31,520 nucleotides of DNA. Source: Choristocarpus tenellus KU-1152. Taxonomy: Eukaryota > Phaeophyceae. Below the pieces are notes generated by a model. The model searched no databases. It saw only the letters and a list, made by a program, of their open reading frames with translations, and was not told the DNA's origin. Positions 9,401 through 21,400 of this stretch are shown piece by piece. Location: the NCBI GenBank assembly GCA_964200185.2, contig CAXNAD020000081.1, positions 1 through 31,520 of the forward strand, in the 5' to 3' direction. Made by a program: the position numbers and the translations under genes. Within the stretch, counting starts at the first letter, position 1. Every line of letters starts with the position of its first letter.

Positions 9401-12400
9401 AAATCAGAGGCTGAGAACTTTCGCAGCATAATCCGTTTTCCATCACTCCACTAATCCCATATTCCTTCATAGAGTCCATCTCAATCTTCGAATTCCCACT
9501 GAGACAGTACCCCAGACACTTGTATACACATTCTACATATATCCTCCCCCCACAGGGAGTCAAGAAAGGGGTCCAGCCAGGATTCGATCCCATAACCTCT
9601 TGGGTGTGAAACATTCAGAGACCGCTGTTCCACTAAAGTTCCACTAATGTTCCACTTAAGTTCCACTAAAAAAGGCAGTTACGCAACTGTGTGACCCAGT
9701 GGAACAGTGGTCTCTGAATGTTTCACACCCAAGCATAAAATAAAGGAAGCAGGCATCATTCTTTGAACACCAGTTTACTCAACTGCACACTGCAAGGGTC
9801 TTAGGAGAGAGGTTCTACAAAAAAATGTGCATTTCTGGCTCAAACAAAAAAATGTACGGTACAGTCTGCAGCAACGCTCCTCGGTCAACTTTAGCCATTG
9901 CAACATTTAGGACAACTTTAGCAGCCATTGCAACATTTAGGACATCTTTAGCCATTGCAACATTTAGGACAACTTTAGCCATTGCAACATTTAGGACATC
10001 TCAGGGTGCTATCCATGATGCCCCTTGGAGGTCAACTCTGTACTAAGACCTCTCAAATGTTCATTTCCAGTTGGTAGTGGATCAAGATAATGTCTCAGTA
10101 TGAATTTCAATACCATAGTATTCATAATCCTTTATATTCATAATCCTTTTGCGATTACCATCTAAAGAATGACATTTTGAATTTGCTGATTCAGCAGTCA
10201 GCTTAACCTACAGCACATCATGCAAGGGAAAAACTTTTTGGGACAGAGGAATATAAATCATTAAAAATAATGACTCTTGCTTAACCTGTTGCCTGTAATT
10301 AATCACCACAACATGAATTTACTAGAATAAACTACTAGTAGCACAAAGAAAGCATCACCAACAGCAGTTGATTGCTGGCAGATAATCCTTTTGCACCACC
10401 ATGATGAGAATATTGCATGGATTGTAAATTGTGACTTGTTGCAGTCCATTGCATCCATCTATCCATCATATTCCTCTATTCAGCACACTGATATGACACT
10501 GACAAGTAGTCAGGAACACAAACCAAAAATAGAGGACTGGTTAATTCTTTCATTAACCTCAACAACAGAGTATGCATGGGGTAGTTGACCTCCATTCCAT
10601 AAAACGTTCCTTACGTGTGCATTGTGCCATGTCTGCTAGATGCCCATGTCAAAACAATCATGAAGAGTGTTTCATGAGCCTCTGTATTGCAGGCCCTCTC
10701 ATCATGGTTGGGCATACAATGTTTACATTCACAGTATGTGGCCTTCTCTCTGCCCCCCAGAATCATGGGTAAGGTTCACCAAATTTTGGAAGAACACGAA
10801 TTTTCAAGAGAAGGTAGCTTTAATGAAATTAGGAGTGCGTGTACAAATTGGTGAGGTGGATGATTGTCTTGATGAAGAGGACCACAGAGGAGTGGGTTGG
10901 AAATGGGAACAAGGCAAAGGAGATGTTTCTGCAGTAGTGTAACCGGATAATCAGTACCATTAACAAAAACTAACAATAAACAACAAAATGGGCAGCAGGA
11001 ACACAAGCGTAGTGACCAAAGGAAGGATGTTTGTGAACACAACAACCTTGTGGATGTTAGTGGTTCAACAACCTTGTGGATGCTAGTGGTTCAACAACCT
11101 TGTGGATGCTAGTGGTTCAACAACCTTGTGGATGCTAGTGGTTCAACAACCTTGTGGATGTTAGTGGTTCAACAACCTTATGGATGCTAGTGGTTCAACA
11201 ACCTTGTGGATGCTAGTGGTTCAACAACCTTGTGGATGTTAGTGGTTCAACAACCTTGTGGATGCTAGTGGTTCAACAACCTTGTGGATGTTAGTGGTTC
11301 AACAACCTTGTGGATGCTAGTGGTTCAACAACCTTGTGCAAAAAACCACTCAAGGCAGGCACTTTCAAAAGCCTGAAAGCTTGCACTGCACTGTATGATA
11401 GCTGTATGAACCTCCATCATCACAAGTGTTCACCAGAGGAATATTAAGGGTTGTGGCATACAAGCTCCAACTTGGGATCAATTCACTCCCTTCAAGTGTA
11501 ACACTAGGAATTCAGTGTAGCCTTCTGTTCCTCTCAACATGAACACTTTGGCATAGCACGGCCACCTCTTGTGTGCATTGGTTTAAGATGATTATTGGAG
11601 ATTATTATAAATGCATGCAATTCAATTGACTGGATAAGACAGGATAGAAACCAGTGGTCAACGCTAGGCAGAGACGAGAGAAGCTTAATCTCTAACAACC
11701 ACAATGTTAAACCAGCAACAAGAGGGATAGGGGGTGCCCCTACCTAACAAACAAGAAGCAAAGCTTGTCCTAGCATAAAAATACTACCCTATGAGAATAA
11801 ATCAATTACTGTGCCAATAATCTCAATGACTCTCAAAATGACTGGAGTAGAATTAGACAAGTTCTGACAAGGTTACTAAGGAGGGGTGTTTGATAACAGG
11901 AACAATCTGTGTATAGTGTAATTAATCCACAGACAGTCACAACTATGTGACCTTACTACCCACATAAAAGGCTAAAGAAAAGAACAAATTCAGTCTCTTT
12001 AGTTATACACACCTCCCTGTCATATCTGCCATAAGCAGTCAGAACTCTCCTCAGCATGTTCCTCCCATGTACCCCAGTCTTCTTGCAGAACATCTCATGG
12101 TCATACATTGTTCTAGGTACATCTTCCTCAATAGGGCCATCAACCTGCCACAATAATTATAAGATGTTGCAATGACATGGTGGTAAAAGAACAGCAGGAA
12201 AAGGATAAGACTATCAGGTGAAAGGATCCTCGGACTACTTGCCAATTTCTAGACCGTCCTCACAGAGCTATAGTAGACTGGAAAAATAGTCCAATCACCT
12301 ATGTACAATACAGGTAAATCGTAGAGTAGCTATCACCAGGCTAAATGTAAGAAAATACAGGTGGATATCTAAATGTAAGAAAAATATCCTCATTCAATCT

Positions 12401-15400
12401 CTTCGAGCATGCATTCGACATTGGAGTGTTTGTACACACAATTTATTGCACCTTGGCATCGCCATGACCAGGCTTACAACAAAAATTTGGTCAGCATCAC
12501 CCCCATCTTCCTATTCATACATACATATAGAAAATGAGTCCATGATATGATACAAGTGAACTGCAGCTCATCAACTGGTCACAAGCTAAACCCAAGTCCT
12601 AAGGGAAATATCTATCACTTGTACATATTGGACAGCTGTATTAATAGTACGCAGACCACAATTCAACACTTAATACTGAGATGGTGTATTTCTGCAACAA
12701 CCTGAAAAACAAGAAAAAAGGAGTTACAAAGGCACTATACTGGCATCAGTGTTTTTGGGACGTAACAGAAGTAGATTTTAAGTCAAGTTTGATTGATTAA
12801 CTCCACACAGATGCTGGCTTCTAAATCCTCACGATCTCATAAGTGTATTGATATACAATTGGAAATAAAATCAAGGCAGTCCTTAATTAAATGACTATAA
12901 AATGAGCTTTTCCTGTCTTTGCTTCCTCACCTTCTTGACTTCAGCGGCACTGAAGATGGGACTATCTATACTTAGAAAGTTGAACAACCTCAGTTGTCTC
13001 TTTGCAAAACAGAGTTGGTGTGACAGCTTATTAATAATATGACTAAACTACTGACATGATTGCCCAGGTAAGTTAACTCCGGAAGAAGTATAAAAGGTTA
13101 AGAGGAGACAACGAACAACTCTCCCTTCACATGTGCATGACCTCAACAGCACAGTCAGAAATCAACCTAGTCCTCTATAGTGTCAACCATAGAGTAAAGA
13201 GTCAGACTGTACATGCAGGACTTGGGTAAACACTATTGCAGGGTAAGGTCTTATGGATTGGTACCTTGACTCCATTTGCCAGAAGCTCCAAGTATCGATC
13301 AGGTTGTGTATCCATCATTTCCTTTGAGCCTTACTCAAGAACAGTGGTTGGGAAAAGAGGTTAGATGTTACCACTCAATAGCGATGGTGCTAAAACGTCT
13401 AACTGAAAATTTGATTTGACTTTCCTGTTTGTATACCAGTTACACTGTGGACATGTCAGTAATGCATTACAAATATTGAACAAGCACACATGAGCTTCTT
13501 GCACTTACGTCTGGACTAACAAAAAATATATATTCTAAATTTCACTTGACAACAGATCCAACAAACACCTTGGCTTGGCAAGGGAGTGAAAGAAGATATC
13601 AATCCAATATACCTCCCAAAAAATGCACTGTGGATGCTACAGTTGATTAAGTGAAAATTCCATGGTTAAGGACAAAATAGTTCATTTTTGCATCAGGTAG
13701 TTTCACACATTATGAAGTCAATAATGATCTTGCATTTAACTCAACTCTTATCACAGCATACTCAGATCCTTCCTGCGTAATACAAGAGTACCGTGGGCGG
13801 CAAGTAATACATACCCATCGTGGAACTTGTGTAATAGTAATAACAATAATGTCTATTAGTACACTCTGTCCTCTTTCTGGTTTAATAACCATACAAAATC
13901 TACTCAAATCAGTATGTAGGAAGTTATCAAGTCAAACCAACAAACAGGTCCAAAAACACTCATTAGGTATATTTATATATTTATATATATATATATATAT
14001 ATATATTTATACTATTTATTACCTTGACTTGAACGTACACTCAATAAATTTCTTCCTATTATTTCTGAGGTTTGCATGTTCATGTTTCAAGGCAAACACC
14101 AAAATCCACCAACACCAGGGATATCAAGACATAAAGAGGGACCCCAACCGTTGTTGGTTCTTCCATGGTTACAAAGCAGGATTATCACAAGCATGTGCCT
14201 GAGGCACTAGATATTAACTGCCACTTGGTGTTCATCCAATGCCAGGTACTTTTTACTCTAGATAAATTACTGTCATTGGTAATATTCTACCATACAGAGC
14301 TGTTTAGATAATAGTGAGTACAGATCAGTAGCCATTGGCTACAACTTGTTGTAAGTTGTGTTTCATGTTGACCTGAATTGAAGTTGAGACTTGCTTGTTT
14401 GGGGTGTAGGATAGGCTCAATTGCGCAGCAGCAGCACTGGGGACCAGATTCAAAGTGGGAAACGTCACAAATGTATGGTTTGAGAGTTGCTGAATCTCAA
14501 ATACTGTCTGATATAACAAGGCTCGTACAGTCATGGACACTAACAGGATCGCCATATTCATTTGACTCACAACTACGCCAAGGCACTACCAAGTAAGTAG
14601 TGGACAAGTAGAACTTTGAAATATTGAAGGTATAAACGTTAGAAGGCATTTGTTCTCAAAACACTCAAAAGAATAAGTCTTCCCCCAGGTAGATAATGGC
14701 CAAATTACCTGGAATAAACATGAAACCACTCCAACGTTATCTCAACAAAAATTGTAGGAAGTGTATGCGTTGAGTCTACCACATTAGTCTACCACATTAA
14801 TCTACTCTATCCACACACTGCACAAAAATAATGAACTCCTCCTTTACTCACCACTTATAAGCTGCCACACCTCCCCCCTCACACTGTCAGGTATACCCTT
14901 ACGTACACGCCTGATTAGCTTTGACTCATGATACAGTTGCCAGTCCTCAAAGTGGGTAAGCTTGATCAATTTTTGATCAAATTAATTTTGAGCAGAAGAT
15001 TTGGACATGACAGAATGACGATAACATCATGTTAGGAAGGAAGTGAGTGGAACAGAAATATGCAAAGCCTTTGATCACTGTATACATATGGTAGCAATGA
15101 TGTAGCTGGAGCATGAGTGGAGACTAGGTTGAGAACAAAAATATCAACATGTCAGCATTGTTCTAAGAGCAAAGGAAACCAACCTCAACTTCCCAGTTTG
15201 ATATATTGATATAGAGATTAAGTACACCTTGGTGTTTACTGATCAAAATTGAACTATACTATACAAGTTGTGCATGATTTGCTTGCTCTCTTACAGGATT
15301 ATTGCTATGTTTGACCTGTAAGTTGAACAGGAAAAACAGCTATGTGCACAGCAAGGCTGTTCACAGAGTAATATTGGGGGGGGTAGAAAACCAATGCCAA

Positions 15401-18400
15401 TGCTAGCAATACTGGGATCCGAACATCGTGGTAAAAGGTCACCCAGACTGCTTGTAGCAGAAGTGGGAAACAAGAAACTCCTAGAAATCACCAGAAGCAA
15501 GAATTTGCATCAATTCTTGAACTTGCAGCTGCCATAAAACAGTCCCCTCGATTTTCACCTTACCAACCATTTTAGGAAATATATAGATGGTTGGCTCAGT
15601 ACATGACACTTGTTTGGTCAATGTTCCATCTTAAATCTCTGTGTTGGTGTGCCAGCTGAGCTGAGCCCAGAGTATGTTTCAAGGTAAATCATGACAAGGA
15701 TGTAATGACATTCTGCTATGTTGCTAGCTTGGCATAGGCATACCCTGTCCCTCCTACTCCTGCTAAAGCACTGTGGCTGATATGTAGTGGTACCTCTCCT
15801 CTCCGGTCCTAGACGTACATAAAGAGCATTCCCATCCCTACACCTAATTTACAAAACATGACGCCTCAATGTGGCAATGGGGACATATCAAGGGTACTGG
15901 GGGGTGAAGCACTGCCACCACCCTCCCTTGATACATAGATCAGCTGAGCAACTGGCCTTGAAGTCCATTTTGCATTGATTAAGACATCCCACTTACGCCT
16001 ATCAGTCTGCACTCAAGCACCTTGCTTGCTGGCACTTCGGCATTTTCTAGACTCACAAATCTCTTCCTCTTAGCTTGAGTCTGAGCTGCTCACCTGGTTT
16101 TGCATTGGAAAAAGCTGCCACCCACGTTCCACTTCAAGTACGAATATGCAATCCCAGAAACAAGCACACAAAAGCCTTAGCTCATATCCATGCCTAGAGA
16201 CTTTCCAGCAACACCTATGCAATCAGCCTAAATAGAGATTCATGCACTCATCCCTAAAAGAAACAAATACAGGTAGCTGTTATCAAAAGCACCTCTTCCT
16301 AAATACATTATACTTGAGCGGTAGACTTGGTGCCTATAATTGCCAGTATAAAGTACTTGTGGAGAACATGATCGATTACCAAATTGATACAGTTGTAGGC
16401 ACTTTGCCACAAAATCAAGGCAAAATTAGAAGACTTTGAGAACACCATCAGTTACACCAGCCATGAGCATGACAGCCACATCACGGACACATCAGTTCCA
16501 AGGAGCAAGTAAAGCTTGCAAAAGGCATGACACATCATAAGGGTAGTTAGTCACTACATAAGGGTAGCTAGTCATTACGTCCATCAGATCGTGTTAATGG
16601 ACTGCTCTTTGTTCAAAAGGACACTAAGGTACTACCCTCAATATATGGAGGCTTTTCATCTCATTTCTAAACGAAGCAATGAATTCTTCAGTGTCCTGTG
16701 CCAACATTGACACCAATATCACACAGGAAAGGTGGTATTGCATCATTGCGATGTGGGAATGGTGGCAAGAGAAAGAACATCGGTGACTACAGTACTTGAG
16801 AAGGTATGACACAATAAAAACACCCAGGCAGTAAGTGGAAACATGAGGCACAAATGACAAAACAGTAGGCCTAAAAGATGATATCTGTCTACCCCAAAAT
16901 GCACGGAAAGAGCTTGACTCAAAGTGAGCCAAGGGATCCATTTGAATCCAGAAAGTCAGCCAGCTCAAACAATAAAAATTGATATCACTCTCTGACGCAG
17001 TGCCTCCAACCCAAGAGTCTTGGTAGAGGTTGCAAAACAAGAAGGTGACGTTCGATGAAAGAACTGACATCATTCTTGAAACCATCGGCATATTCTCAAT
17101 TTCAAAATGTACATCTTGACTCTCATTACTGGCATCCACTTGGTACAGAATGCCTTTGTCTATGTTCATACTTTTTCAACTATTAAAATCTTCAACACCA
17201 CTGCACCATAATGCCAAACGTTGAGACATACATTCCAACTAGACGTCAGGAACACCCTGCACAAGGTCCTCCACACTGCCGCATCATGCACCCCAAACCC
17301 AGCGCTAGAATGGCCAAAAGAAGCCCAAGCCATTGATGATGAGGTCTGGCAACTGTGTTGGTGGTATCGCAAGGACCACATGCCCACACATTACCTTTCC
17401 CAGCCATGCAGATGTCTTGCTCAGTACATTAGTCAGTGTGAGGGGCTGCACCAAACTGCAGGATCACCACATACTGTTCGCACAGTCATGGCAATATTCT
17501 ATGAATTGTGGGGAACAGGCACTTGATGTACCAAACCTGTTTCCACTAGTCAATAGTCACATCAAAGAGCGTTCCTTGCACACTTTCCACATCTTGGATA
17601 TCTGGACAACCCTCTTCATCACGCAAATATGCCATCTCTTCTTAACTTGGTGTATCAAGGTTATGGGAAAGGTCTGGATGTGTGTTTGCTGCCATGAACA
17701 CCACCTTAGGGATAAAGATCTTGTGCTTGACTGTGGGAGACCCTAAACAGTCCACTGGAGACAAACCCACACCTTTTCTCCATCCGGCATCATCTAGAAA
17801 CCAGCCTCAGTCCATATTGATCACTGATCAACCAAATCAACCACAAAATCCACTCTGTGCTCCCAATGGAACAAGTATCGTAAGCTCTGTCACTCCTAGG
17901 TCCTTCAGTCACTGCTGCAATGCTGAGAAGGGTCTCTGGAGCCTATTTTCATACACTTAAGACAACAAACTGGGCAGAAGTGTAGGATCTCTTCTTGGCA
18001 TTCATATCCCTAATCTTCAGCACATTTGATGGAGTGATCTACGATGGGCACCTACACCTTCACCCAATACAATACTTGAGTTTAGAGAGCTGACTTCAAC
18101 AACTTCATTCGCCACTTGACTCCATACCTTGGGGGTACAATATTTTTACACTTCAAAGTTACCAGGTGGAATTGCCACCAAAAAACAAATAGTAACAGCA
18201 CAACAAACATTCCCCTCCAAATGTTCACAGGCATTGTTGGCCCTTAAGGTTCTACGTCGATATGACACAGTGAATGTGAAGCACTAGGGAATGGTATTTT
18301 GCTGTCAATTTTCAGCAAAGATCCAAATTTGCAGTAGCCACACTTCACCTCTACAGGTCTCCGAATTTGTACCCGAATAGCTCAAATTGATCCTTGCAAC

Positions 18401-21400
18401 CAGGGCTCTTTGTACAGTTAACCCTAAAATTGAGCACATTTTGAAAATGTGTTACCAACAGCTGACATTAAACAGTGTCTTGACTAAGCAACATAAATAA
18501 CAAAATATGAGCACACCGTCATTTGGGTTGCTCCATAGTAATGCAATCAACAATCTGCACAGATATTGATCAAAGTCAACAAACCAATCAATCCATGTCC
18601 ATGGTAAAACTGCACACACACCCTTTGGCAGCATTCAGATCAACTGCAAAGATTTCCCACTTGATATATTTTGGCATTGTCTTTGGCAATCGAGCACTGA
18701 CACTTTAATTTTCATAGGATTCATCTCTGTGCAGGATTGTAGTAGTCAGAATCTTCTTGAAAATCTATTAGGGCACACCTCCTGGATTTGAACCCAATTC
18801 CTCAACAACAGTTTCATCATGATGCAAAATAGTCTCTCACAACAGTGTCCTAACAACCCCAGTCAAGCAACCGGATGCATCACAACATAAAGTGCTTAAA
18901 GAGTGTCAGTTAAGCAAATGTTGGAGGAAGGAGGGTGGCCAAGAGGAGAGAAGGAAACAAGACATGGCATTACACAGGAAAGATTTGGTCATGGTCATGG
19001 TCATGCTGCTGCTTCTGACTTTCCACACGTTTACACATGATACACGCATCCATATGCAAACTCTAGAGTGCCTTCAGGTCTGTGGTTCCTCAGACAAAGT
19101 AAGCATGGAACGTATGTTTTTATCTTCAACATCGATTGAGAAAAATACCCCAGTAGAAAAAAACAGTAAGTTCTTTAAGTACCTTATTAATAGTGAACTA
19201 ACTGCCTAGTGGGTGAATTTGCCCAGTTGTTCCCCTAGATACATAAAACTGTGTTTAATGCATATTAAGCACTTCCCAGAATTATACTACAAGACAGATT
19301 GAAGTCTATCACTTTGGTTAATACTGTGATCAATTTCTTCTAGAAAAGTAAAATCCTAGTACTGGAACCAGTTCTAACGGAATTTTTGTTCTCCCTGTCC
19401 TTGCCAACCCTGTGAAACTTCAACAATTGGCAAACAAACATCAGCATGGCAACTATTTTCACTAGTTAGAAGTAGCCACAGGTACACACCGACCAACATC
19501 CGGAAGAGGATGTGCAGAAGGGAAACCTCCCCATCAGATAACATAGTACCCTTTTTCATCAGGTGGGGGCCATCAATGTCTTCAGTAGCCTCCTTCCTCC
19601 TCACTCAGTCCACTCTCATCACCCTCGTCAATCATTTCTGCAATAACCCGCCCATCCTGGCATGCCTGCCAGCTTCAGTCTTGGTTTGCTTCCCAGCATT
19701 TGTCTTTTTCTCCTTCTATGCATCCACCCTCTTACACATGTTATTCCCTGGCTTCCAGATTCTCTTCCTTTCAAGGACCACAAAGTCCTCCTATGTTAGT
19801 TCCCACTTAGGGACAAAAGCTCTATCTGACCATAGCCTTCAAAGAACAAAAAACCGAGCAAATCGAACAACACGGCTGGCTCCAAGGCATCGTAGAGGAA
19901 ATCTCCATAACAGTCCCACAATCCTCCAACCAGGTAGTCAATTTCCAGTAAACAAGTAAACAACATGGGAGAGATACCGTGACAATAAAGACAGGAAATG
20001 TGCCACGGGAAAGCTAGTATTCAGAGCTTTCTAACACACCACTCTGATAGTTGATCATTCAGAACGGCTCTAAACCAATTATAAGAACAGCAACATACTA
20101 TTAACAAATTCCCTTCAAAAAAAAATATATCCGAAAAACTGTTTTGATGTCAACAAACTAGTTCCCTAAATTGCACCAATTTGTTCATCTTCATCAGGGC
20201 CCCTGAAACAGTTACCAAGACATTTCGCCTTGTCATACCACATGTAAACAACCTAGGTGACTGTGACTGATGATGTGAGAGCACTCACACAACAGGGGCA
20301 AAATAATCAATATCAACTGATAGGTTCTACAGTTTTTCCCCAAACAGCAAGACACTAATTATTGACAGTTTGCACCAAATTACATACTGGTCACTGGGAA
20401 TAAAATGTGAAAGACCTTACAAAGTCAAAAAAGCTTCTTCAAAACCTCATGTTTCTTACTCCAGTAGTTATCACCACTTAGCCTAGTAAGCAAGATGCTT
20501 TTGACACTTAAGTAGGCTGGAGCTAGGTAAGGGAAGAATAACTTATGAACAATAGATACTACTAAATTAAACATAAATTAGAGATAGAATGGAAAGATAC
20601 CTAATAGATTATCCATCATACGCACATCTACAAAAATTGCTCCAATGAAGAGGGGTACCACAAAACATAGATTGAAAAATGAAATGCAGGTTTACCCCCA
20701 AAAAGTATTTCAAACTACCCACATATCAAGCAAACTTCTCCACACATGTCAAAAATACAAAAAGGAACCAACAGCTTGACATATGAACAATTCTGGGTGC
20801 AAATTTTGCCACGTTGGACCAATCAAATCAAATCCGATTTGTGGCATACAAATCATTGCCGACAAGCCAATTGCCACTCCTGTTATAAATCTGGCTTATG
20901 CACATTGGGGCACATCCTCAAAAATCAAAGATTTAGGGGTCAACTCTTTCGTTTGTGAATCTGAATCTTTTGTACCCATTCATATTTCTAAGATTGGTGT
21001 GGGACAAATCTTCCGACAACGTGATGAGATGTTGACAATTCAACACACTGTAATTTGTACAACTTGTGCTCACAAGTGCAAATCATTGTGGAGGGGTTCA
21101 AATCAATGTATTCGTACCAGGGCACACTTTGTACAACTTTTGAACATAGGAGAGTAGTACACGCAAATATTCGTACACGTTTAGATGTTTAGCAGAGGAC
21201 AATAAGTCTAAGGCAAGGACATCTTAATCCACAGTCATGATTCAATACTTCAAATAAAAGCTTGACAAAAACATTTATGTATATATTGTATAGATCCAAA
21301 GTCTAGATAATTTTACCTCCCATCCTCCCCCAAATAATCCAAAGTGTTCAACTGCTGCTTAGATATGCCTCCATTAAATACTACCAAGAATATCACCACA

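Larger units (their letters stand above)
7758..12012 (-). other. Intron of 4255 bp, rich in repeats
   Basis: Donor GTGTGT at 12012 and acceptor CCTAG at 7758 bound this intron. It holds a tRNA-like A-box element (about 8742-8990), a SINE candidate with head-to-head inverted ends (about 9400-9735), a 27-bp repeat (9888-9998) and a 26-bp minisatellite (11037-11345). The plus-strand ORFs at 10391-10942 show no recognised motif. No nested gene is supported. Confidence 0.75.

Noticed and set aside
9570-9640. Functional tRNA-Val gene
   Set aside because: The B box has a mismatch and the anticodon and acceptor stems do not pair. It is better explained as a SINE head.
11037-11345. CRISPR array
   Set aside because: The copies are contiguous without unique spacers and the DNA is eukaryotic; it is a minisatellite.
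16624-17169. 181-codon minus-strand ORF
   Set aside because: It is open by chance in an intron. The translation is rich in Ser, Cys and Phe without motif, and it is not needed for the TBC frame.
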